Under the pieces are notes generated by a model. That model saw only the letters and a program-made list of their open reading frames with translations. It ran no database searches and had not been told where the DNA came from. Shown here piece after piece: positions 23,107 to 33,280 of a stretch of DNA of 64,000 bases; within the stretch, counting starts at the first letter, position 1, and the number at the start of each line of letters is the position of its first letter. Source of the DNA: Apiospora phragmitis (Eukaryota > Ascomycota > Sordariomycetes > Amphisphaeriales > Apiosporaceae); assembly GCA_038363925.1 (NCBI GenBank), contig JAQQWL010000016.1, forward strand, positions 1,550,001 to 1,614,000, given 5' to 3'. A program made the position numbers and the translations under genes.

Positions 23107-23412
23107 CATACCACTTCTCCCCTAGGATAAACGCTGGACCTAATGGACGCATGGACTAACCATTGATTAGCTATACACTGGAATAAACGTCCGCCTTCGC
23201 CTTAAACGTACACTTGGTATGGAATCAACGTGGACAAGGTGGACAACGTGGACAACGTGGAAGCAACATTTGGATTGAGATTAATAACCGTGAGCGTCGA
23301 AAAATACCGGACGTTTACGAGGCGTTTATTCGGCAGGTAGTTTATTCCTACCAGCCTAACCTGCTACGGTCGTCGTTCGTCGTAGCGGTGCATTTCCACG
23401 TCCCGATACCGC
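23107..23412. repeat. ATAAACG-rich dispersed repeat, copy 2
   Basis: This is the copy most similar to 15296-15545, with the same order of blocks from ACTAACCAT to the CCTGCTACGGT end. It also contains a short GTGGACAAC tandem array at about 23228-23262 and the block GAGCGTCGAAAAATAC, shared with 42754-42842. It lies within the divergent promoter of the hydantoinase and permease genes. Confidence 0.6.
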
Positions 23413-23525
23413 CAATTCCGACAAACTGTATCCTGGTCAGCAGACAATATGATCATCATCGGCAAGATACTTGATCCATATGCTGCAAGGGTCAACGTTA
23501 CACGGTCGCATCCATAGCGCATATA

Positions 23526-23543
23526 TTATCTTATCTACTTATC
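23526..23543 (+). promoter_or_regulatory. Cluster of three GATA-factor sites upstream of the NCS1 permease
   Basis: TTATC (GATAA on the other strand) occurs at 23526-23530, 23531-23535 and 23539-23543, about 165-180 bases before the permease ATG. Fungal nitrogen regulators of the AreA/NIT2 family bind paired HGATAR sites, so nitrogen-repressed expression is plausible. More GATAAG motifs lie at about 22859 and 22919, nearer the hydantoinase start. Binding is inferred from sequence only. Confidence 0.5.
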
Positions 23544-23705
23544 TCGTGTCCTGGTAGTTGCGTTTAAAGCCACCTAATAAGCATACGCATGTCAAGAACT
23601 AGTTAATATGTAGTAGCAATCATCCCGACCGCGGGCTCTTCGCGACTTTGGCGATTTGCAATCTATGTCTCTTCCTTTTACTTTGGCGAAGTGGTCTGAG
23701 ATACG

Positions 23706-25617
23706 ATGGCGCTTCTCTCCTCCCTCGTCGTGAGCCTGCGCGTGCCTTCGCAATCGCGCGGCGTATCCAACGTATGGATCAACGACGACATCCGGCCCCT
23801 CCCTCCGCACCGACGGACCTGGACGCGCTGGGCCTACATCTCCTTCTGGGCCATCAACCAGATCTGCATCTCCAACTGGCAGCTCGGCGCGTCGCTGGTG
23901 GCCCTGGGCCTCTCGGTCTGGCAGGCCGTCATCGCCCTGATCTTAGGGAAGCTCATCACCGCCGCCGTGGCCATCCTCAATGGCTACGTCGGCGCCGAGT
24001 GGCACATCGGCTTTCCGGTCGTGAGCCGTTTCGTGTGGGGCGTTTACGGCCAGTACTTCATCCTCATCCAGCGCATCATCCTTTCGCTGGTGTGGTTCTC
24101 GGTCCAGTCCTGGACAGGCGGCCTTTGCGTGCAGAACATCCTTGCCGCCATATTCCCGTCGTATCAGCACATACGTAACCATTTCCCGGAGTCAGCGCAT
24201 ATGGACACCAAGCAGTTCGTCGGTTGGGCCATATTTAACCTGCTGATGGTACCGGTACTCTGGTTCAAAGTAAGCCCTCGCCCTCGCATCTCCTCCCCTG
24301 TTTGGTTGTGGCCAGCCTTTCTGTTCGCCCCAAGTTGCGAGACAGATGTCTATGCGTATGCAATTACTGACAATCTTCACTCGATAAGCCTGAGCGACTA
24401 CGTTTTGCCATCCTGTACATGAACATCGTCTCAGCCACCACCCTCATCTGCATTATGATCTGGTGCCTCTCGGCGGCGCACGGTGCCGGGTCCCTGCTAA
24501 GTGAGCCGGCAACCGTGCAAGGTAGCTCCGAACTGGGGTGGAGCATCGTATCCGCGACCACTGCCGTCATCGGGTCCATCGCCGTGGGCTTGACAAACCA
24601 GCCCGACTACTCACGTTTTGCGCGCCGGCCTGGCGACCAAGTCTGGGCCAGTACTCGAGCATTATACTGCTTGGAATCATCATGCCCTTCTTCGGGTGCC
24701 TCGCGTCCTCCGCATCTCGGGAGATCTACGGTGAGGCTGTCTGGAACCCGCCCGACTTGGTGCAGAAGTGGCTAGACACGTCTTACACGCCTGGGGCGCG
24801 AGCTGCGGCGTTCTTCGCAGGGTTTGGCCTGGTGGTGTGCCAGTTGGCAATCAACACGATTGATAACGCTTTCTCTGCCGGAAGTAAGCTTTTATACCAA
24901 CCCTACTTTTGTTTTAAAACTTCTTGCTGACTTAGTACCCCCAGTGGACTTGGCTGGACTTTCGTCAAATTATATCGACATTCGCCGTGGTGCTTATATC
25001 GGCTTGGTTCTTAGCATCGCGATGTGCCCCTGGAAGCTCTTGTCGTCGGCAAGTGTCTTCATCAGCGTCTTGTCTGCTTACAGTGTGTTCCTCGGACCGA
25101 TCGTTGGCATTATGGTCTGCGAGTATTGGGTACTGAGGAAGAGGAGAGTCAAGCTGTCAGACCTCTACCACCCTGGCAAGAGTGGAGTGTACTACTACTG
25201 GAATGGTGAGCGCCCCCTTTGTTCAGGATTTTCTGGCTTTTCATATCTAACCAGGGCCTCACAGGTGTCAATCTACGTGCGTTTGCCTCCTGGGTTGTCG
25301 GATGGAGTTATCTTATACCCGGCTTCGTTCACAATGTCAATCCAACAATTGAGGTGCCCAAAGCATGTACGAATCTCTACAGCTTGGCCTTCCCACTAGG
25401 CTTTACCGTCAGCTTCTTGGTTCACTGGGGCATCAATAGACTTAGCCCACCGCCTGGGCTGGCGGACATAGACGATGTCGATTATTACAGCACCTTCACA
25501 CCCGACGAAGCTTCTAGATTGGGAGTTACACCTGGGGATGTACTTGTTGGCGAAGAACGTGCGACTGCAGATATAGAGAAGGATCTCACTGTCAAGACCG
25601 CCACCCTCGAAAGATAA
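23706..25617 (+). CDS. NCS1-family permease (uracil/allantoin/hydantoin type), one apparent frameshift
   Basis: This plasma-membrane nucleobase:cation symporter has about 12 helices. Landmarks are VWINDDIRPLPPHRRTW just before TM1, WAINQICISNWQLGASLVALG, FPVVSRFVWGVYGQYF, LTNQPDYSRFARRPGDQVWG, IIMPFFGC, GLSSNYIDIRRGAYIG, SVFLGPIVGIMVCEYW and YHPGKSGVYYYWNG. Introns after VLWFK (to PERLRFAI), after NAFSAG and after YYYWN are GT-AG with consistent phase. One G is missing in the GGG run at 24645-24647, between DQVW and GQYSSIILLG. The C-terminal tail is acidic (DIDDVDYY). It sits head-to-head with the hydantoinase gene, so an allantoin- or hydantoin-like ring compound is a reasonable substrate guess. 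The start is the first ATG before the conserved N-terminus. Confidence 0.85.
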
Positions 25618-25859
25618 GACAGTTCATATCAAGGGTATGCAAACGGGATTAAAGGGCGATAAAGTTTGATATGCGTTCTGCTCCAAGGTTATACCAAAGG
25701 TTTCCAAAACTTCGCGGCTTATTATTCGACTCAAGGATAGTTGAACGAAGTACGTAAGCCTACAATGGCGCTTAGGTATGGATGCGTATTCCTTATATTA
25801 TAACTTTGCTGGATCATCCCGCTGGGAACTGGCATCGAGACAGCTATTACACCTCACTC

Positions 25860-26734
25860 TCACACTCTCCAAGACAAGACTAGACACCCGACCCCACTCC
25901 TCTCCTGGTTCCGCTGCGATATGATAGCCTTCACTGTATTTAGAAGCGGCACCACGTCCTCGAATCCCCAAGACCGGGCAACTTCCTCAGCGGACAGCTC
26001 GAAATACTCGCGATTCCCACAGCGAAACCGCAGCGATGGCCGCCGGGCTGTCGTGGCTCGGTATTCCTCCACGAAGCGTTTTAGTCGAGCTTCATACCGC
26101 TCCCGAAAAGACCGCATCTTAGCGCTTTCCAAAAATAGCCGCCATCGCTCTCGGACGTCAAGCCCAACATGGTTCGGGTGCACCACGACGTAGAATGCAT
26201 CGAGATCTGGGAGTCGCCTCAGTAAATCTCCTGTCCCTTCTTCTACGCATCGTCTAAGAGGCGACGGGGGGATACTACGGGATGGGCCCGGCCATTCGAT
26301 GCCCACGGACCGGAGCGGCTTCGGGCTATCGAGGTGGCGGATTGCCTCTCTACCAAGACGATCCATTGACGTCGCCCAGTAGTTCTCCAGGACGAGGAGG
26401 TCGCTGTGCGCATCGATGCAGTAAGGTAGACCGTGCAGCGCCAAAGGGACTGGAGCCGCAAAAAAAAAAAAGCGTTGTAGGCACCCAAGGCCACAGCTGC
26501 TGAAGAGTGGCAGGTGAAAAGCAGTCTGGCGAGGGTGGGTATAAGGTTCTCCTTGAATCCGTGTTCGTGAACATGGTTCAGCACTGCTATGGGAACTTGA
26601 TCCGATCCAACTTGATCGTCCTGGCGCATCAGCTCCGCGCGAAATACAGTGGGTGACGCATTTGGTATTGCCTCCTCCCAAACCATGATTCGCAGCTCTG
26701 GTAGGAGGCAGTTAAATAAAGTGAACTGATTCAT
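25860..26734 (-). CDS. 2EXR-domain protein with frame slip in a poly-A/T tract
   Basis: The N-terminus FTLFNCLLPELRIMVWEEAI matches the 2EXR motif (F..LP.ELR..IW), common in large fungal families of unknown function. It continues with ARLLFTCHSSAAVALGAYNAFFF and reaches a run of about 12 T (A on the plus strand, 26460-26471). Beyond it the natural continuation is in another frame: LHGLPYCIDAHSDLLVLENYW, then PDLDAFYVVVHP, RERWRLFLESAKMRSF and SWRV at the end. A length error or slippage of one or two bases in the tract explains the shift. The corrected length is about 290 residues, usual for the family. No promoter motif is evident. Confidence 0.7.
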
Positions 26735-27808
26735 CGTATAATCAGCAATAATGTGTAACTTTTGTACAGAGTGAGTGATCTGTGGAAGCTGAACAGATAT
26801 CAGTGACTGGGATACGGTAACCTTTTAAGGTCTCATCCTACTCCGTGGCTCTGACCTGACATATACCATGTGGCTCTCTTTATGCAAGAGCCACAGGTTT
26901 GTTCTGAAACGATATGTGACCACTTGCATCTGGTTCTAGGGATATAAGTGACTATACAGATTCATTTCTACGTTGCCCCTTTGTGAGCTTCGGCTGAGTT
27001 ACGAAAAAGCAGGTTTCATGGATCTACCTTTTGAGGTGTCAAACTTGACAGTGGCCTTATCGGTATTGGCTTGTCGCCTATTAAGTATAATTATGCGACC
27101 CTTTGCCAAAAAGGTACCTAGAGTAACATTACACCAGATGCTGTGCCTTGTGAGTCTTGGACTCTATATTTTTACCCACTTCTGTTGATTTTAGTTTATG
27201 AATCAATCACTTACTTGGTTACTGTAAGACTGTGCCCTTCAGACAATGGATCCCAAATTATAGCTTTGCAAATGCTTGGCAACTCAGGTATTTGACCGGG
27301 AGTTGAGAACGAGAAGGGGGCTTTGCTATGAAAGTTAGCTTCAGGCAGTGTCAAAGTCCGGTAGTCCAGTAGGTGATAGCCTTAAGCAGAGATATTATAA
27401 AACCTATGTTTCAAAATATATGATGCAGTAAATCATAAGGAGAGACACTTTGTTTTCAGGGTTTCTTTCAGACAGCCCTCCGATGATGAGCTGTGAGGAA
27501 CTCAGCGCAGTCTAGAAATGCGGTTCCAAGTCAAATAACCCGCTTCAATACGTAACAAATTTGGGTACCACGGTAAAATATACATGGTAAATTTATTCCT
27601 GCTTAGGGTCGCGGCATCTATTCCAAGAACGGCACCCCCACTCGCGTACTCTTGGTCGTGAAAAGGGGCCTAGAGCCGGCAACGAGAAGCGTTGTAATCG
27701 TATCGGCCTGAAGGAAGCTGCCCTTGAGCGATTCATCGTCCTTTCTCGAAGCTATTTCATTATACGCGATCGCTCCCCTTCCATATGAGGGACTTGTGAC
27801 CTAACACA
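26735..27808. other. Intergenic, no supported gene
   Basis: About 1.1 kb, moderately AT-rich, with only short unsupported ORFs (for example 26973-27188). The right end should hold the promoter of the small gene at 27809. Confidence 0.4.
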
Positions 27809-28292
27809 ATGTCGACGTTTTCGCGTCCTCTAGGGAACAGCACTTCGAGCCTTCGGTAAGCGTTTCCTTTGAACTCATCTTCGTCTACGTCTGTCTAACC
27901 ACCTGGGTAATAGCCTACCTCCAAGGTCAAGGATAATGGCATCGAAGGATGTGTACTCGTTGGACGATTCAAGGATGTAAGGGCACACAACACTTGCGAC
28001 TTCGAGGTATTGGAATTATACTGACCCTCATAGGATTTGCCCAAAACCTGCCAAGAACTGGGAGCAGTGGTCTCGAGCCCAGGAGGCCGGACTTGGAGTT
28101 GGCGAGGGCCAGCAGCAGGTCCAGACCGACAAGCACCGCAAGAGGCACGCAGCTGCTTATATGCGTATCCGAGTGCATGAGCTTCTTGACACCGTCAACG
28201 CGGAGTATCTGGATGCCAAGTTAAGATGGGTACCAGCCGAGTTCATCGAGTTCAGCGACGGCTTGAAGCCAAATGCCGCTACCAGAGCGTAA
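27809..28292 (+). CDS. Small three-exon gene, hypothetical 122-residue protein
   Basis: Exons 27809-27855, 27914-27976 and 28034-28292 join with matching phases through introns of 58 and 57 bases with GTAAG donors and TAG acceptors. The product begins MSTFSRPLGNSTSSL, is polar and basic, has a Gly/Gln stretch (GVGEGQQQVQTDKHRKRH), then a helical, tyrosine- and leucine-containing C-terminal half (AAYMRIRVHELLDTVNAEYL). There is no signal peptide or membrane helix. I do not recognise the family. Support is the consistent splicing and an 80-codon open terminal exon; the short first exon is the least certain part. The minus-strand ORF over the same stretch is taken as a shadow. Confidence 0.55.
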
Positions 28293-29692
28293 GCCATGAT
28301 CAACCAGGACGCCCACCAGAAGAACACGACGATCAAATGGAACGCAAATATTTGCTGGTGTACCTCTTCGGTATGAGGCTCTACAACGAAAAATATGAAA
28401 CCCAGCTTACCACCGATTACCATGACTAACAAGTCTTCTAAATAGCCACCATGATCAGTCCCTCATGTCACCGGGGTCCGGCAGCTTACGAGTAGGGATA
28501 ACCGCAAGACTCCGTTGATTTGTCCAGCCCTCCAGCCATACCTTGAAATGATGGCCGCGTCCGAAATCCTAATCCGAGGTCGCGGCATCACCTCCAATCA
28601 AATTGGCCTACTCTACTGACTTGCGAGGTTACAAAGGAACTAGGAAAATTTTGCTCCTACATGCAGCCGAGAGGTTGGACACCATATATGAAGCCGAAAG
28701 GCTGAACATGATGTACCGAATCGTGCTCTGCGTTAGTAGAAAGCGAACAGGGACAGTGTTAATCAGGTATGGATGTTGTATGCAGCAACAGGATACTCAA
28801 AGCCTGAATTTATTGATACTCTTTTCGACGAGGAACACACATACGACTAGATCTAGCTTAGAAAAGCTTAATTAAGACTATAAAATACTTTCCAGCGAGC
28901 AGATTGCCCGAAGAAGAAAATGACGAAAAAGAAGAGATGTCTATTTGCCTGTTAAAGTTGTAGGCTTGGCTGGAGTAAGTCAAAGTTCGTCGTATAGATT
29001 TCGGGCCTTTCGCTAGGTTTGAACTTTACACTTTACAAAATCACTTGTACTACTACTTGACCGCCCTTCAGTTTTACCACCAATGAGTGACAAAAGGGAG
29101 TATGTAATGAGGTTGTCACTTGCAGCGGGGGGGGAGGCGTGGGCCTGTAGTTATCCACAGCCTAGATGCAACGCCACTCCTCTTTTGACATGGGGCCTCC
29201 ACTCCAAGGATCGGAACCAACAGTGCACGACTTGAGGAATGCCAAAGGCCAAAGGGACGTACGTGCAGCGGAACAATCAATCGTGTCCAGTGGTTATACA
29301 TCTGAGGTGCATATTGTGGGCTACGGCGTCAGATTGGGGGCACCTATGGCGCAACTGTTACTGCTGGGTGCAGCAGTAGTCTTGAAACAGCTTCAATAAT
29401 CGTAGATACTTACAGAACGCACCCCTTTCTCTTTCAGCATACTACTTGCTATTCAGAGGACAAGTTTCCATGCTGAACGTAGAAGTGATAGATATATTGG
29501 TTTATGGTATATATGTTGAGATATATATCCTCATCTCTGTATTATATAGCATGTCAAAGCGCTGGGCCAATAACACATCCTCTTGGTATCTTTGAGCCGT
29601 ACTCCTATTCGTAAAAGCATCCATCCGTAAGTTCGCGTAGTTATACAGTTATCGAAGTGTGTAAGGGGTACCCAGCCCCTTTTTTATTATCT
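28293..29692. other. Intergenic, no supported gene
   Basis: About 1.4 kb, AT-rich with A-rich tracts at 28880-28935. Short ORFs show no motif. The right end should include the 3' UTR of the minus-strand membrane-protein gene ending at 29693. Confidence 0.4.
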
Positions 29693-31330
29693 CTAAACGC
29701 CTTTAGCATAGTTGCTCGGTAACCTTTCAAAAGTGACGGAGACTTGATCACTTCGGTGAATGACGCCCTCTGTCAAGTCCTGTGTGCTCTCGGTCCGCCC
29801 GTTCGCCCGCGCGTTCGCGTCACAGCCGTCCCCGCCTCTTTTCCTATGCTGATGGTCTGCCCGATCCGATGACACCAGAGTGGTGTTCACGCCGGGCCGC
29901 GAACCGCGGTACACGGCCGCGATGGTCGAGCGGACTCCATGGTTGTGGCTGCCGCTCGAGTAGGTCGGGTACTCGTAGGGAAGCATGATGCGGATGCCCG
30001 AGGTGTACCCTGTCAGGCTGTCGATGAAACTCTTGAGGCTCGGGATGCAGGCTGTCAGCACCGAGAGGTTGATGGAAACTTGATGCCACACCGTCGGGGT
30101 TACAGCCAGCCAGGTGACGTCGGCGCCACTTCCATTTGTAACTTGTGGCCCCTGCACAATACTGGGGAGCGCAATGAGTGGTACGCTGTATTTTATCAGG
30201 TTGATTAGCTAGGTTCTCCATGATTGGGCTGTGTAGGTGAATGGGAAAGCAACTATCACCAAAGGAAGTGTTTGGAATAATTAATAACTTACAGGATGCG
30301 CGAACCAAACAGAATGGTGACGGTAGCCTTGACGGTTGATCGGGTCTGGACCTTCCACATCATAGCGATGGGCAGGGCGCAGAGCCCCAGGTCCGTGATG
30401 ACCCCCGCGATGGCGTTGAACATCCAAACCTCACCACCCCAGGAGCAGTGGCCCAGCGACGCGGCGGACCACGACTCGGCAAGCGCGCTGAAGCCGCACT
30501 GTAACGACAAGCCGATAACGCCGACGACCGAGCACAGGATGATGAGGGAGAAACAGCAATCGATTCGCGTCGAAGAGGTGGTTCTGGTTGATGCCGTGGA
30601 CAACGGTTTCTTTGTGGCTCCAGGGATCTATAGGCTCGCGGCGTTAGTACTACTCTTTTTGGAATAAACGAGATGTCCCAATAGGGAACAAATGCGACTC
30701 CTTGCATTAATGATGAGTCCACCACCCCCCAGACACTGGGATAATGAGGAATAACAACTGGATACGAAGGAATAGACCCCGAAAGTTGCTTACAGGCTTG
30801 ATTCGATATTACACTTATCAAGAGGCTGACGGAGATCTTGGCGCAGGTTTGCGCCAGCAAGGACAAGAGATCGGCGGCGAACGTGAGCTAGCAAGTAGTT
30901 TAGTCAGTAGGCAAGATCCCGCAGCTAGTCACGACGTTGCTTCTTTTCTAACGGTTCTCCCCTCTGTGTGTGCACGTCCTCCATCAAACAAGCGTTCCAA
31001 TCAGAGTAATAAGTAAATAGAAGATCGCCCTACCTGGTTGAAGCGCCTGATCTGCTCCTTGGAAAGACTGTCCAGATGGCTACCGAGTCCCGACTCGCAA
31101 GAAAGAACGACACATGCCGTCTGGGCGATAAGCAGCAGGGTGCTGATGATCAAGACGACATCGTGGAGCTTGACGGTGGTCCACTTGAAGCGCAGGACGT
31201 TCTTGGCTATGACGGCGAGAATGGCGTAGGCGAAGAACACGAGAGAGGGCACGACGACGTAGGCGGCATGGTTATCGTCGGTGACGGGATAGTGCGGCTC
31301 GTACTCTGAAAGGTCGAGTTGCTTCTCCAT
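29693..31330 (-). CDS. PTH11/rhodopsin-like integral membrane protein, four exons
   Basis: This is a second member of the fungal seven-helix family, not adjacent to the copy at 18219. The start is the ATG of MEKQLDLSEYE; a longer in-frame start at 31375 exists. Landmarks are VVPSLVFFAYAILAVIAKNV (TM1), KWTTVKLHDVVLIISTLLL (TM2), LLAQTCAKISVSLLIS (TM3), CSVVGVIGLSLQCGF (TM4), CALPIAMMWKVQ (TM5) and LFGSRIL (TM6), then a long polar tail. Introns fall after RRFNQ, after SLLIS and within SRIL, all phase-consistent. The middle intron (donor 30812, acceptor 30628) consists mostly of a copy of the element found in the hydantoinase intron. The tail after about 29950 is Arg/Asn/Thr-rich and probably cytoplasmic. 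The frame is intact. Confidence 0.8.
30628..30793 (-). repeat. Introner-like element copy inside a PTH11-like gene intron
   Basis: These 166 bases start GTAAGC, contain TACTAAC near the 3' end and end TATAG, matching 20327-20515 block for block. In this gene the frame requires the donor GTAATA at 30812, 19 bases upstream of the element's own GTAAGC. The element therefore lies inside a slightly longer intron, or the donor has shifted since it arrived. Confidence 0.75.
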
Positions 31331-33280
31331 AGTAGAGGTTGCATCAAGCCATACCAATCCAGTTGGGTCTCGCAAGTCAGGTCCAAGTCAGGGGTGGCAG
31401 GCAACAGAGCGGAGTGCGATGGGATTGATCGAGGGAGCGGGAGGGAAGGGAATGGTTCATCAGATGCGATCGATGGAGAATAAAAAACATTAACAGCCCT
31501 TTTTCGAAGAGGAGAATGTCGACCTAATCTATGCTGATCACTTTGGACTCCGAGCGGTTAGGCCAATGCATGTTGGTTTCCGTCCTGTCCTTGCATATGA
31601 TCATGGATGATGCCCAGTCTCTGCCTACATAAGGTTCTATTTCTATTTGCAGCCGAGAGTCTGGGCGCCTCGCGCCTCGTGTTGTTGTTGCTTGATTATC
31701 TGGTTCTCTGGGCGGGCTGGCAGGCTCTCTCTCGGTTCGCTTCCGGTCGCATTCACACTGCATAAATGAGGTAGGTATCAGTTTACGGAAATCGGCAGTG
31801 CTGACTGTGTACCGGCACGGCTGATACCGTGATTGGAAGCCCCATCGACAATCGTAGCCACCCAGAAGCTTATTGTGTCATCCGTAATGCTGCCTAGGTA
31901 AGTTGCGACATATGTGGCTTGCCAAAGGAAAGTACACTTACGAAGTACGAGCGGCAGGTACGAGAGGCAGTTCCAATGTGCATTGATGGCAGCGGCACGT
32001 CAAAAACTCCTCCGTCAAAACAGCACTGCCCAAACAGAGCCTAGACTCCTTCCCAGATTCCTTCGGGCACACCCCTGCCTCTGCGCCCTGCCCGCTGCAA
32101 TTTCCACCACCCCCGCGCCTTCTTGGCCCCCTGGCAGACTGATCCCTCGGGTCAGGGGCGTGCGGACCGCAGCGGAATCATATCATGTCAGAACTTTCTT
32201 TTTCTTCAGCGCGGCGCTCTCCCGAGAAAGTCGCCCGCAGATGTTTGCTAGATGGCGCCTGCCAAATGATGTACGTGCCAGCATCGCCAATGCGCGCGAT
32301 CAAGATCTCGTAGCCAACCAGTCCGAAGCCCAATCTGCTGTACCCAATCGCGCACCACCCAGACACCCGGCATGTAAGGTTCCCATGGGTTTTGGATTTG
32401 CCTTTTTCTATGGAGAAGGATATTGGGGCGGCCCCAGAATTTTGGCCCAAAAGGCATCTGAGCTACGGCCAAAAGGGGACACGAGCGACAACGGGTTCCC
32501 AAGGGTCCTGGCAGGAGTGCAATCGAATTGGCCGAGCAGGTCCTTTGCAAGGGATTGGTGACTGCGATTGGGCGGGGATGGGGGGGTTGCAATATTATTA
32601 TGGCAGACCGCCATTGCCTTTCGGAAATCCTCCCCCAAACCAGGCCAGCATGATTCGATTGCTAACACCATCTCGTACAGCTTGCATGAGCTTACAGGGG
32701 CTGGACTCATGTTACATTTTGCTGAATATGTTTCCAATCTGGTAGCCATCGTACCCAATCATATGCCTTCCCTTTCGGTGAGGTAGACGTTCCCTTCCCT
32801 ACGACCTACCACAGTTTGTCTCCGGGCGGATGTCTTGCGGGCTGTGCCGCTCGCAAGTTCCTCGGTTCGTCTCGATTTGATGTGCGGATTCTGCCTCTAG
32901 GGCCGAACATATTTCCTATTTAGAAACAACCGACATGAGGCCTGCACCACACCCACCCGGAGCCAATAATAGCATGGCCAGGCTCCCAGGCATTGAACGG
33001 AAATGATCAGGACGCAAGATACATACCCTGATACCCATACGTAGCACTGCGACCGTAGTAGTAATATATGCAGCAATCTACACGTGACTCGCCCCCTCAC
33101 ACGCAGGAGTGCAGCGTGCCGTAACGACAGAAAACTTCTGTGCGCGGTATTCCGGGATTTCTCGTTTGATCGTCTCTTTGGTATCACTCGCTTTGATCCC
33201 TCAAGGTCCTTCTCCCAAACTCTATTGCACGGGCATCGCTGCCGATCTCTTCTCCCTTCCCACTCTCCCACGACAACGAC
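31331..33280. other. Divergent promoter region, no supported gene
   Basis: This 1.9 kb separates the PTH11-like gene from the permease at 33281. ORFs of up to 215 codons exist (31914-32561, plus strand), but they overlap others on the opposite strand and show no motif. A pyrimidine-rich leader just before 33281 suggests the permease 5' UTR. Confidence 0.4.

Noticed and set aside
31914..32561. A 215-codon plus-strand ORF in the promoter of the APC permease
   Set aside because: Overlapping ORFs of similar length on the other strand, no domain and no start context; probably chance.
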